Source: Pseudopyrenochaeta lycopersici | Taxonomy: Eukaryota > Ascomycota > Dothideomycetes > Pleosporales > Pseudopyrenochaetaceae | Assembly (NCBI GenBank): GCA_003313425.1 | Contig: NHZP01000097.1 | Span: 17,101 to 81,100, forward strand | Length of the DNA: 64,000 bases | Direction of reading: 5' to 3' | Shown: positions 20,065 through 31,606 of the stretch, in pieces | How positions within the stretch are numbered: position 1 is the first letter of the stretch | Layout: every line of letters starts with the position of its first letter | The notes under the pieces: model-generated | What the model saw: the letters and a program-made list of their open reading frames with translations, nothing else | What the model was told of the DNA's origin: nothing | Databases searched by the model: none | Program-made: the position numbers and the translations under genes

Positions 20065-22766
20065 TAGTTATGCTCCCCTGCATGCAACCTCTCTCTTCAT
20101 CTACGCACCTAGGAATCTAACGCCTCTTGCGCAAGTGAGGAGAGGTATTCGATCCAGAAAGACGCGAAGTAATTATCTAGTCGTTCTTAAGATTAATATA
20201 GTTATATCCGAAAATATAGTTATAAGTAAGCGCGGAACTTTGCTAATAGATAAACGCAGGTCGCCCAATTAGCCTATAATTCACGATTAACCTTAACTAT
20301 AACTCTACTACGGGAATTAGAATAGGACCTACAGATATCTATTTAGATTACGCAGCGTAAGAGACGCTATTATTTTAGCTTAATAGTTGCGCCTTTAGCA
20401 GATAACTGCCCTGTTATCTTAGCAACCGCGCCGCTCTAAAGTTAAAGCGACTTACTACCGCAATAATAACTGTTCCTTAGCTTTATAACGTCGCGTAACA
20501 TACTATTATATCTTAACTATAAGATCTTCTAATACAGTAATAGCATATCACGCCGCTTGCGGCTTCTATAGATCTACCCTTCACACAACTAATAAGAAGC
20601 CCTTCGTACTTACACCCCGCGCTATTACGCTTCTAGAGCCTGTTTAAACCTAGAAAGCATATATTATAAGTAGTAACTGTATTAGTAAAGACGTAAAATT
20701 AAACTAATATTAGCTGTAAGCTTTTAAAGAAGCAGGACTGATTTTGAATGTCTTATAAATCTACTCTCTTATCTAATCTCTTACTACAAATAGCTTTAGA
20801 TCTAACAGTAAGCAAGCGGAAGCGGAAGCGGAAGCGGAAGCGGAATTCGAAAACTCTTACCCAAAACAAACAACGTCAAATATAACAGCCTGCCTGCCCT
20901 AACGCGATTGAGCCAGAGCGGGGTCGTAGCCTAGCTAGCGAGACGTTCTAGGCGGCGACAGGAATTCTAGAGGATAATAGAACCCACTATCTAGTTAAAC
21001 GGGATAGCGTTAACCTAGTAACAAGAAGTTCATACGAGCTAACGTAGGAACCGCACAACTTTGTTACCCTAGCCCTAGAAGCAGAATAGAAGGAGACAAA
21101 GGCTACTTAGAGTGGCACGGTAAGACACATTCAGAGTTAAGTTTAATTGTACGGGGAAACTAGTGATTAAGCGCAATCCTTAGGCGAATCGCTGGAAGCA
21201 CTAATGCCTACACAAGGGATAACGCCTATACACTATCTAGTAGGAAAGGTACTTTAAAGTTAAAATTCCTTAACAGCTTCCCTGCAGCAAACGCGGTAAT
21301 TATAACGTAATCCTAATTTACTCTTTATAAGACTATAGCAAGGTAAGAGTAGGCTTAAGACTAATAACTTACGCTCTTATAGTATTATACTTACTAGTAA
21401 GAGTAATAATAGTTTAGTAAGCTACGTTATAACTATACTAAAGGAGGAATTAAGCTGTAACTAGTAGAACTTAGCTACAGTAAACAGTGCTAGCGATACA
21501 GATAAAGAGGTAAGCTAATTACTATCTAAGTCACGCAGGCATAGCTTACTAACTATATATACACAGGATCTAAGCGCTGCAGACCTGGACCCGCTAGTCC
21601 TGTAATATAGTTCTTATCCCTTTCCTTTAAGTCTTATAGAGAGAGCTAACTCTATTAGAACTTTATACTAATTATTACAGCTTAAACTTATAAAGAAGGT
21701 ACAGGAAGGAGGAAGCTAGAAAAGGAGGACTTAGGGGAGCTTAACTTATAAAGAGCTAGAGCTGTTAGAGCAGGCTAGCTAAGAGCTGCTAGAGACTTAT
21801 GCTTATATCTTTAAAGAGAAAGAGCTTATTTTGTCTGCGCTCTTTATAGCTAAGAAGTTCTTAGAAGAGAGAAAATAGTAAGAGACCTAAAGTAAACTAG
21901 AGATTTAAGTAGCTTTACTATCTACGCCTGCTAATAAGGCTATTAATAGGCAGTTAGAATTCCTAGTAGAAGAAGAACTAGTATTATAAACAGAAGCGTA
22001 AAGGAAAGCTAATCTTAAAAATACTGTACTTAGTCTACCCTTAGCTAAGATAATTATAGAGTAAAGCTAGGTATTAATAAGTAGTATCTAAATCCTTAGT
22101 GTAACTCTTCTTTAAGAAGCGTAATATTATATTTAAGATAGTATGCATACTACTTATAGAGAGCTAACTGTTCCTGCTAGCCCTAATCTAATTACCTAAA
22201 AGCTACTAAGCTGTAGGGAAACAGACTATAACTATAAGCTAAGGTAATCTAAGAATAGTTACTACATAAATAATAGATCCTCTTCTCTTATAGTTACTAG
22301 TATAGAAGTATCTTTAAACAGCCTAAGTAAGAGGATACTATTAATATTAGATAATACTAGTTAGTCTCTAGAAGAGCTAGCTGCAGCTCTACAGCCTCTC
22401 CTAGGACTATCTGCGCCTGTAAGTTATAGTAGTCTACACATCTACTAAGGACTACCGCAGAACACATAACTTCCTTAGCAGAATTTGCTGCTACTAATAG
22501 ACTAGCCTAAGCCTGAGAGATAATAGACTACAGAGTTCTGCGAATTACCGCATAATAACATCTAAAGACTACAGCATCGCGAGCCTCGCCTAATAGAACT
22601 ATTTTAAAATAAAAGTACACTAGTTCCTAGACTATACGCTCTAATAAGCAGTATAAGTGAACGTAGCAGTGTTAAGCAAGTTAGCGCTATAGAGCTAACG
22701 CGGGCTAGCGTCTAAGTAGAACTAAAGAAGAGTAAGCAACAATTTATAAACTAGACTAGAACTAGC
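20065..22766. other. RIP-degraded block upstream of the Zn2Cys6 relic
   Basis: Fragments of protein-like frame are visible (plus strand about 20290-20460 and 21650-22150, acidic and helical), but stops are too dense to name a product. There are scattered GC-richer patches. A dispersed-gene origin is likely because no LTR or inverted-repeat structure brackets it. Confidence 0.35.
20814..20845 (+). repeat. (GCGGAA)n hexanucleotide microsatellite
   Basis: About five tandem copies of AAGCGG, with a shorter run of the same unit at about 27931. It lacks CpA and so survives RIP unaltered. Confidence 0.9.
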
Positions 22767-22920
22767 TGTATAACTTACTAAGGGCGTAAAAAGAAGTGTA
22801 ACAAAGCGAAGCCTAAATGTAACAACTGTAAACGTAGTAGTTTTATTTGCAAAGGCTATGCAAATAAGGTGCCATGTCCAGAGAATAGGCTCACAAAGCC
22901 TCTACCTTCATTGCAAGCCT
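22767..22920 (+). pseudogene. Relic of a Zn(II)2Cys6 transcription factor
   Basis: At 22767-22850 the frame reads as a binuclear zinc cluster with the exact spacing C-x2-[C]-x6-C-x6-C-x2-C-x6-C, including GRKKKCNKAKPKC and NNCKRSSFIC. The second cysteine is now Tyr (a G-to-A change) and is followed by TAA. The expected basic run and the following VPCPENRLTKPLPS linker are present. Fungal factors of this class bind CGG-containing sites and often regulate adjacent genes. The rest of the protein is too degraded to follow, so the end given is only that of the readable part. Confidence 0.7.
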
Positions 22921-23443
22921 AAAAACAAATGCCCTCTAATACTCTTCAGCTCTATAGCAGATTTCAGGGCTCTAACCTCGCACATATACTTAACTGCGAG
23001 CCTAGACTTAGTAGCAGCTAGAGTACTTATTAAGACTCCTATGCGTCTATCAGAAGGGTAGGTAGTTACGACCGACCTATTGCTGTAGAAGAACAGAAGC
23101 TTTAACTACCTGTGTCGAGCTAGGAAGCTGGCCAGAGTAATCCATCCTGCGTTTTATTTCCGCTAGAGCAGCTACTACCGTCTGCATGTTAGACAGAGAC
23201 GCATCCTATAATAACCGCTAAGTAACGCACTCTATCTAGGGTTCACGTGCACTAGGTTACAACTCTCGCATATACCACCATACTTCACAGAGCATAAGCT
23301 ACGTCAACACTAGTCCTCCTGCAGTAGCGGTTGGTGCCCACTAACGGACGAAACAGCCACCTCAGCATCTATCATTGGCTACCCTAACTGCTGCGTCGCG
23401 AGGTCCGCCAGCACCCTGTTCTGCGCCAGCGCTAAGTCTCTAG

Positions 23444-24055
23444 AAGACTGAGAAGCAGATATTAGATAGTAAGCCTTTCGTGCGCTACAACATCTAGTTA
23501 GTTTATGAGCGAATGAAATGTGCTAGTGCACCATACCGTTTTAACAACACTAGCAATACTATAGTTAGGGTTGCATAGGGCACACACGAGCGCTGCTTTA
23601 AAGAGATTGTCGAGGCAAGGTAGGCTCAGCCTCGTCACAGAGGAAGCCTGGTCAGCGGTTATCTCAGTAATAGTGCACATGTTACTACGCAATTTCACTG
23701 TAACTATAGCTACAACGTCTCTATTAGTAACAATATTATTATTAGACCTAACCACTAACTACTAGATTTAGCTAGGATTACTATTAGTAGGAACACTAAG
23801 ATTAGCGCGCGTGTTACTATAACAATACTAGAAACACCAACAGATATAAAAGCTTTAAAAGGGAGCTACGGCACCGAAGTCGCTAAGGAGATCTGTATTA
23901 GCGAGAACGTCTATATTAGTAACAGCTGCATTGTTAGAGCTGGAGTGCGAATTAGTAATGGTGCTATCATTCGTTCTAGGTCTGTTGTTATGCATGATAT
24001 ATCGCCAGACTACATCGCCCGCGGCAATCCAGCTAACATGCACAAGGCCAGTTAG
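23444..24055 (+). pseudogene. RIP-degraded hexapeptide-repeat O-acetyltransferase (maltose/NodL-type)
   Basis: One frame can be followed for about 204 codons to TAG 24053-24055 with only a few internal stops. It shows the Mac-domain-like start (KPFVRYNI...RMKCASAPYRFNNT), the FHCNYSYNVSI segment, and left-handed beta-helix repeats ITISRNTKISARVTI and ENVYISNSCIVRAGVRI. It ends RSVVMHDISPDYIARGNPANMH, the usual C-terminal signature. Many conserved Gly are now Ser or Arg, as expected when GGN becomes AGN by RIP on the opposite strand. Intact relatives transfer acetyl from acetyl-CoA to sugars or small hydroxylated substrates. Confidence 0.82.
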
Positions 24056-24170
24056 GGGCCCTATTACTGTCATGCATAGGCTAGAATAGAGAGCTGACAC
24101 TCTTAGAAGGCATAGAGTATTTAATAGGCTTACTTTAGTTTTCGCCACTCTCTTCTGTCATGCCTGTGTA

Positions 24171-24232
24171 ACTTAGTTAACATGTTAATTAGTAGACGCT
24201 TACTTCCTAGCGGGTAGTAAGTAGCGCTGAGT
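24171..24232 (+). repeat. Left copy of a 60-bp inverted repeat
   Basis: The right part (24191-24232, AGTAGACGCTTACTTCC through CGGGTAGTAAGTAGCG) is perfectly repeated in inverse orientation at 28979-29022, and the similarity extends to about 60 bp. Both copies are un-degraded in a RIP-mutated setting. They could be terminal repeats of a 4.87-kb element or two copies of a short repeat. Confidence 0.8.
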
Positions 24233-24238
24233 AGTGCG

Positions 24239-24301
24239 AAGTGGTGCCGATGCCGATGCTGAGTGGCGACAAGCAAACAAGACTTTGTCGTCAGCACCAC
24301 T
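24239..24301. repeat. Hairpin-forming inverted repeat
   Basis: AAGTGGTGC at the left end pairs with GCACCACTT at the right end, and a second inner stem CGACAAG/CTTTGTCG lies between. A GCCGAT duplication sits in the left arm. Confidence 0.6.
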
Positions 24302-24394
24302 TAATTAAGGAATAGCTCAAAGCGCGACTATCTTATATAACTATCTTATACAGCAAAAGAATAAAAAGAACATTAAGTCCGCATGCGAATCACG

Positions 24395-25440
24395 TTCTGC
24401 GTTAAGCTTCAACGGGCAGTCTCAACTCTTACGTTCTTGCGCACAGTAGCTACATGCGATTGTTGCCTTGCACTAGGTTCCTATATAGCCGTAGTGTTAG
24501 CACTTAAAGCACTACTTCACTCAGCACTGTCAGTCGTATCACTCGCACTAGAAGACCTCGCCCTGCCAGATCAGGCCCTCGTTAATAATCTTATTAGCAT
24601 CCTCTAGCTTACTAAACTCTATAATAACGCTGGAGGCGGCTTTTGTAGGTGCGTTACGTGTCAGCTACCTAATATACTTAATCTCTGCCTGCAGGATGAA
24701 CGGCTTATTATCTAGTAGTATCTAGTCCCTTGTCTCTTCAAACATGTCTATGTCTATTATGCTAGTGCGTATACTGTGTGCGATTATACTGTAGGTCGTA
24801 ATCTGTATTGCGGCTCTGTTACCGACGCGGTTAACCTAGTCGTCAGCGAACTGCTTTAGTGCTTCTACCTCCTTACTAGTCGCTGTCTTAATACTAAGGT
24901 CGCCGCTCCTCAGCTAGTTCGAAGAGAGCACCTTAATACGAGCTATATTCTTGTTTCTGCTGTGCGCGATAGCGCGCTTAACGTGGGCGTTAAGATTGCG
25001 CGGGTTCATCGCCTGCAGGCTAAGTACTGTACTAGGGTCTCTAATAGTTACGACAACTTCACGCTGCGTCTGCATAGGAGGCATTCTAGGAACTTATGTA
25101 TTCGCTGTACCTGCTAGCGTCGCGCCCCTTACTGCTATCGCAGCGTAGCTAACCGCGCCACCTGTCTGTAGTCCCGCGTTTCTAATCTATCTTGCCATCT
25201 CCAGGTTAGCTTTACCTACCTCTACCACCTCCTTAGCCGCTGTCTTTACATCCTCTCTAGCTCTTATGTTCAGCTGTACGTTCGCAGTAATCGCGTAGAC
25301 AATATCAGTAGTGTTCTTAAGTTCTGTCTTAAGCTCGTGCTTTACAAGATGCGTGCCTAGAAAGAGTATGCTGTTAGATCTACAGCATAGCAGCGAGGGT
25401 ACGTAATACTACATTATAGTACAAAGCTTAGGTGTAACTA
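24395..25440 (-). pseudogene. Tad-type LINE ORF1 (gag-like) relic
   Basis: Reading the minus strand from about 25440 gives the fungal non-LTR ORF1 pattern: REVVVTIRDPSTVLSLQAM, NPRNLNAHVKRAI, KVLSSN, a segment ending ILLDNKPFI, then EIKYI and IIEFSKLEDANKIINEGL. After it come CCHC zinc knuckles CFKC...HYGYIGT...C and CSYCAQE...DC. Stops replace Trp and Gln at many places. ORF1 proteins bind element RNA. The sequence ends soon after the knuckles and no RT domain follows, so this is a truncated, dead LINE. Confidence 0.78.
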
Positions 25441-28400
25441 CTTAGCACACACGCACTACATAAAAAGGAAAATAGTAAAGAATAAAAATAAGACACATAC
25501 AATAATTATATTTTTAACTACCTAATTAATAATCTTATTTAATTATAATCCTATAGCACTAAATAACGCATTTTATCTAATATAAGAATAAAGGCGAGAG
25601 TAGACTAGACTCTGCGCTTATTAGTAATAAACTTATATTAATAAAGGTGTCTAACTTACTTTACGAAGTATATACAGACTATACTTATAATAACGCGATA
25701 GTTCAGGCTATTCTTAATGTCGCTCTAGTACTAGGGCAGTCGCCGCTTAATATTGTAATACATGCTACAGCCAGGTCTTAGTATACGCTATCCTCGCTAT
25801 CTTCGCTAATTTTAAAATGTATATAAATCTCCCGTATTAGTTGTCGTTAAATAGTTCTTAGTTAGCGATATACAGCCACACGCAGTTAACTGCTTAATTA
25901 GCTAAATACAGGATTCCCGTAGGCGATACAGTCGCGCAGAAGGTCCTGTAAAATGTTAGTATCGCTATAAGGTATTGCGTTAAACCTACCTACTTAAACT
26001 ATAACAGATCTAGCGCGCATAATAGCGCTACTACTAATCCTAACGCTAGCTTTAATAATGCAGCTATTACTAATAAAAATATTCTTACTAATCTATATAT
26101 CTTAAGCGGCCTTAGTACTATTACTTCTTTTTAAAGCTTTAGTATTAGTAGGTGTCTTTAAAGTTAAAATTGTAATATAAGCGCTAATTTTAGTATTCCT
26201 TCTAATAGCTATCTATCTAGAGTTAAGTAATTAGTAGTCTAATCTAATAACTACGTTATTAGTAATAGAGAGATTATAGCTATATTTATAGCAGAAAGGT
26301 GCTATAACGTGTATATTTCTACTAAGGTAACTAATTATAGGACGCTCTTTAGTATAGGGCAGTATCTATCTTACTACTATAATAGTCTTAAGGCAGCGTC
26401 TAAGCTCTTCCTTTGTAATAACTACTATAGCGTTAGTAGTACTATTAAATTAATATACCGCTCTTATATAATATGCACGTTCGTCTACTAACTACTTATT
26501 AAATAGTAAGAAGGGCTAGCTAGCTAATATTTTCTCTTTCTTAGATTTCTAGATTAACAGCTGCGGTGCAAGTTAGATTAGTAGTACACTCGACGGCGTA
26601 GTAGTAGGAGGAGCTATTAAAGATAGAAGCGGTAACAGCAGTAATAGCTGCTAAGAGTGCTGTATAACCTAATAGTATTAGATTAAAATATTAGCGGGTC
26701 TAGAATAACGTGAGCTAATTAATAATTATTAGGGTTTCTAAAGGCACACGCAATACCTAACTAGAGAGAGGAGATCTAGGATAAGATAGACTAGATACCT
26801 ATATTAACTTAAGAATAACTTACATAACTAGTAATAGGGTATAGGTAACTACGTAGCCTAGGTTTTATAGTGCGTGATAGTATAGTTGTAGATTATGCTG
26901 TTAATGTAGTAGCTCTTAGAAGTAAGATACAGGCTGACCTTACGTTGCGTGCCTCTTATAGGCTAGGTCGTCAGGAGCTTAGGTATACGGCGATGTATAT
27001 TCAGGAGGGCACGAGACTCTTAGCAGAGGTAGTGGCGCTTACTTCCTCTTGTTACTGTTACTACAGTTACTAGCTACTGCTAAGTTAAGCTTATGTTCTT
27101 TAGCGGCGATAGACAGTCTACGAGTGCCACTATAGCCTATTAGGGTTACTGCTCTATATACTATGTAAGTGCTGTAAGCAGTTCTATAGAGGGGTATATA
27201 GATCTAAGTATAAATTAGACACTAATTATAGACTGCAGCAATCTGCTCCTTTACCTATATAGGTGGTGGAGGCTTTATAATTCCTCTTTTCAGCTAGTAC
27301 GTTCTGTTTACATAGCCTTTATAAATAAAGCTACCTTACGTACAGTTAGCACCTGATTATTATATTAGACAACTATAAGGTATAGAACTTTACTTAAAAC
27401 TTATATTTAGGTTTTGCTTTATCGCACTTCTTCTTTTATTTCTAATATATTCTATAACTAGTCTTAGTTTAGTGTGCAAATTACTACCTAAAGTTAGTTT
27501 AGTTATAAAGTATTCTAACAGAATATACCCTCTTTATTTTCTTTAATAACACCTGTACGCCCACTTAGGTTACCTCGTATGCGTTAGTGTCTGCAAAGCT
27601 ATTTAAGTTATTCGTACCACCCGTAGTAGCGTGTAACAGCAGTAGCCCGCCGTTCTAGAATAGCTCTATAATATACAGTTTATAACTTTTTTATTCTTAC
27701 TAGACGCTCTATAGCATCTGCAGCGGGTTTAGCAGCCTATTATTTCTTAGCCTCTAAGGAGCTTTAACGGGGTAGGGTTCGCTGTTTAAGATTCAGACTC
27801 TTAAGTAACCTGTTCCTGCTAGGAGATTTTAGTATCTATTCTTAGGCGGTCTAAATAAAGAGCCTAAAGTAGCTACTACATGTGTTGCTAGCTTCTAGTT
27901 TTTAGAGATATAGCTTAGGAGGCTCTGAGCACAGACGGAAGCGGAAGCGTTTCTAAGCTAGGTGTCGTATGCTAGAACAGAAAACTTAGCAATAGCCTAG
28001 GCTTAATATTACTTAATATGCTCTGTTAGAGTTAAGTATTAATAGAGGTGCCTAAAGCCTAAAATTATTCGCTACAGCCAGACGTTAGGTAAGGCGCGAG
28101 AGTAGATAAGAGTGCACAACAAGTGACGAGACTCCAGACGCCAGGCACCGCTTACCGCGGGCAGCGACTAAGCAGGGGGTTGCTCCTTACTAGGGGCAGA
28201 GAGGACCTGCAGCACAATTAGACTAAACCGCTCCAACCCCTACTTATTATTTAGGTCACCCAAACAGCTATAGCAGCGTTTAAATCTAGATAGGAAGGCT
28301 TCGGCACACATTCGCGAGGATAATTCGCGTGTACTCGCCTAAAGCTGCTTTATGAGTGCAGATTCGAGTAGGCGATTTAGCCAACGCGGAACGCCGCGTT

Positions 28401-28978
28401 TGCTTATCACATGTTGAGTGCTTCGGGCTGCTAATTAGTAGAGATAGACCTGCTAGCATGCCTTCCTAGATTTGTATCAAACGCGCAAGAGCAGCTTGCC
28501 GTCCACCGAAGCTGCCTCTAAGTTAGGGACGCACAAGCGTAATTTTTAGCGCGGTGCCCGGCCTGCCTATTCCCCTCAATAACGCATGGCAGCTCTAGCA
28601 TTCTTAAGGTGGTCCGATGCACTCTAATCCCAGCAACAGCTTAGTCTTGTAAGGCTGCTATAAAATCCCTCTATAAAGAGGGATTCGTTAATTTACGTAA
28701 CTTAGAAGTTGGAGATCTTTACGTGGATACAGGAGATAAGAGAGGGGAAGAAGTTTTTTGAGAGAACAACCTCGTAGGTGCTTGATAACGATGATGGATC
28801 ACAAGGATTGTTTGCACGGGTTTTCTACGGTAACGTTGCTGCAGGATCTTAGGGACGATAATCACATTCCTTTTTAGAGTATCGTTCCTTTTAGCGTATC
28901 AGCGCGTGTAGCAAGAAAGGAACTCTTAGACAATTAATTAGCTCCTTATTCATCAAAATATAGTCGAGTGGTAAGACC
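25441..28978. other. RIP-degraded block, content unassigned
   Basis: Short less-degraded patches (26870-27073, 27930-28640) do not give a recognisable protein. Composition swings between AT-rich and GC-moderate over a few hundred bases, which suggests several overlaid insertions. There is no clear LTR pair. Confidence 0.35.
28664..28685. repeat. Perfect 9-bp stem hairpin
   Basis: AATCCCTCT, loop ATAA, AGAGGGATT. It is followed by TCG and AT-rich sequence. Function unknown. Confidence 0.7.
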
Positions 28979-29039
28979 ACTCAGCGCTACTTACTACCCG
29001 CTAGGAAGTAAGCGTCTACTATCATGTTAACTTAGTATT
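28979..29039 (-). repeat. Right copy of the 60-bp inverted repeat
   Basis: The reverse complement matches 24171-24232, including a 42-base perfect core. Immediately inside lies a small hairpin (GAGTGGT AAG ACCACTC, 28966-28982), which may mark the true terminus. Confidence 0.8.
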
Positions 29040-29353
29040 TTAAGCCATGCCCCTTAAGCACATACGCTTGCCGAAGCTTAGGCTACCTGTTCAAGTCTCA
29101 CACGTTTAAAAGATAAGGAAAAGGGAAACAGAGACCAGAAGTGATCAGTTGCTGCAGTACATTCGCAAGCGATACTCGAAATAGAGGAGTAAGATATTTA
29201 AGCTTCTAAACTTAGATCTGCGTATGAAAAAAGGCCACTTTCGACGTTAGCGCGGAGCCCATTTCGCACTCCGCACTCAGCAGTCCTTACCCTCTACCCT
29301 TCATTCCACTCTTAGCCTCTCTTTAACTATGCCTATGTAGTTACACTCGCCCT

Positions 29354-29665
29354 TTGTCTCCATTTCCTCTCCTTCTGCACACTGTCGCTTTCCCTGTTAT
29401 TGCGTTGCCTGTAAAGACCTTCGTTTATTATGCGCTCCATACCCATAGTAAGGAACATACCCTCAACAAGACTGCAGGACTGTTTGCCATCAACAAGGCG
29501 GCTAACCAGCTGCAGGGTCCACCATGTAGGAAAATGCTTCCCAACACTAGCAGCCAGCATGCGATCATCTCAGACTCGCAGTCGGCGCTGCTATTAGTAC
29601 AGCATACGGACAATGGCATTGCAGTTGTGCTAAGCGCAACCGCTGAAGAGTATCACTACAGTTGA
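29354..29665 (+). pseudogene. Possible retrotransposon RNase H fragment
   Basis: An open stretch contains LFAINKAANQLQ and, 20 residues on, HAIISDSQSALLLVQ. This resembles the E..AI..A ... SDSQ.AL spacing of RNase H domains at the end of LINE ORF2. No RT is recognisable upstream, and the first part of the frame (PFPLLLHTVAFPVIALPV) does not belong to that domain. Confidence 0.35.
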
Positions 29666-29883
29666 CCTACTATCTATTGTGGACTGGCTCATGGCTATCG
29701 CACACAGTCGCTGCTGGCGTGATTTCTAGCGCGGTTGTTAGTGGTAGCGTTTATCCCTTGCCAGCGTGATACATGGGTCTGAAAGAGCAACCGCCACTTT
29801 AATAGACATCTTACTCTATTTATTATCCGCTCACATTTATAGTTTACGCAAGATGATTAGGTCGTGTTTCCAGCACTGCAGCT

Positions 29884-30240
29884 ATGTCGTCCCAATCGCA
29901 GTCCTAGCTGGTAGCGCATACGAAGGCAAGACGAGCCGCTAATAACAACTACTAGAAGCTCTTAAAAACCCTCTACAGAAAGCTGTCGAAGCTGTGCTAC
30001 GAATACGACGCGGATATATACTTCCTAGCGTATCGCAACGGTCGATACAATGTTTTCGCATCTATGGATAAGATAGGCCAGCCTTGGTCGCCGCCAGATC
30101 GAGATGCTCTTGTAGGCCCCTCACCTCTTACGCCTATTGAGGGCTAACGCTTACTAAGGACAAAGTATACCCTCCACCGGTGATTAAGTCGCCAGCCTAT
30201 TGCCGTCGAGCTCGTCATGAACAAGCGAAGGTGATCGTCT
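29884..30240 (+). pseudogene. Relic of a small fungal MADS-like protein
   Basis: From ATG 29884 the frame reads MSSQSQS-stop-LVAHTKARR..., then KLLKTLYRKLSKLCYEYDAD and IYFLAYRNGRYNVFASM followed by WSPPD. The layout of a basic helix, then K(L/A)...LC...D..V.L..R..G.Y..F, then WPP, is that of short fungal proteins with a degenerate SRF/MADS fold. Two TAG codons stand where Trp is likely, and a frame slip near 30145 separates the tail VIKSPAYCRRARHEQAKV. DNA binding is a family-level inference only. Confidence 0.5.
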
Positions 30241-30700
30241 AGGAGCCCTGCTTCACAGGAACTGCATGATTTACGTTCTTGAAGTTGATTGAAACGCTAA
30301 GCAATATCGTAAGGAATACCTTTCCCCTTCCCGAAATTATGTACAACGACACCCTTGCCTTTAGCCTACATGTCTTCCTGCTCGGACTCCTCTTCAGCGA
30401 TGGGGCATTTGCAGCATATAACCTAACATCCCAAGAGGAACTAAGCAGACTCGATATTCCACCAGGCAGCAACGAACTACTATTACGTCTTGATAAGAAA
30501 TTAGACGACTTCCCCGTATTCTGGAAGGCAGTGAAGAGTCTAGATAGCTGGTCTATCTCTTAAAATGAGGCTCTCCCATACTCTACCTTACTACACTATC
30601 TTAAAATATTAGGGCAAATCACGGGTTGTCGGTAAGTGACTCGCCCTTATTCGCTACGATATGGCGGAGGCAAGGCTTTCAATAAAAACGGTAAGCCCTA
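30241..30700 (+). pseudogene. DUF3435-like tyrosine recombinase relic (Starship-captain family)
   Basis: The open part (about 30279-30563) has the pattern of fungal DUF3435/'FluG domain' proteins: YNDTLAFSLHVFLLGLLFSD, then AFAAYNLTSQEELSRLDIPP, NELLLRLDKKLDDFPVFWKA and WSIS. After TAA 30561 the same frame continues LPYSTLLHYLKILGQITG...VTRPYSLRY. A frame slip then gives YGGGKAFNKNG. RPYSLRY..GKAFN corresponds to the catalytic Arg box region. DUF3435 is the tyrosine-recombinase family that includes Starship captains, though many copies are not captains. The N-terminal half and the final Tyr region are not found. Confidence 0.6.
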
Positions 30701-31598
30701 GATGGCTGTAGGCCAGTGTGAGGAATGGATGGATTTGGCGGCGCATCCATTTGCCAACTTGTAGTTGGATAGATGATAGAAAAATTTTCAGAAAAATCCG
30801 AAATCACTTATGCGAGACGAGATTATAGGTATTTTTACCGCTATATAGGCGCTATCTCCATTTCTTTAATAGTAATAATATTTGCCTTGTCCTAAGAATG
30901 CAAACACTGAGCTGCTTATATCGTAGGCTGCTCAAGATGGTTGCGACGGGTCGTGATCATGAGCCCCATTCGGCTGAATACACGCTTAGGCTCATCGCTT
31001 ATTGCTGGAATTGAGAGAATATCGAATGTTATTTAAGCTAGATGCGGGTACTCCTTAATACTAATAGTCCGCCACTATTTAAGTAGAAACTTAAGCTCGA
31101 TTAGCTCTTAGTTGCTATATCGCTCAAACTTATCTAGATAGCTGCTTTTTAGTTTTTACTTCGTGCCTTAGCTAAACTTTTTACGCAGTTATAAAACGTC
31201 TCTAGCGTATCAGGTTTATATATCGTAGTCTTCTTTGCTAGTGACATAGCATCTAAGAAGGGTAGTTACTTATAGGTCGAACGCTATAGCGACTTAACTG
31301 CTTTTTGGCTAGCCGTAATCTACAACTTATCATTTGCCTATTAAGACTTAATAACCTTCTAGGTGTAGGCAGGATGTAGCACAGCAGCCGCAAGATATGC
31401 CAGTCAGTCGTTAAGTTTTGCGTAGTACTCTTCAGCTTTATTAAGTGCAAGTTTAATCTGCGTAACGAAGTGCTATTAGCCTTTAGTCGTAGCTAGTAAT
31501 GTATATTTATAACGTTCGTAAGCAGCTGTAAGTTCCTTAATAATAAATTTAAGGTTAAATTGAACTTTGCTGATCCTACAGGACTTGCCGACGTTCAA
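30701..31598. other. RIP-degraded intergenic DNA
   Basis: At 30727-30772 ATGGATGGATTT and GCATCCATTTGCCAAC form a loose inverted pair beside an AACTTGTAGTTGG palindrome, probably a transposon end. The rest is AT-rich with no supported gene. Confidence 0.4.
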
Positions 31599-31606
31599 GA
31601 TCTATT

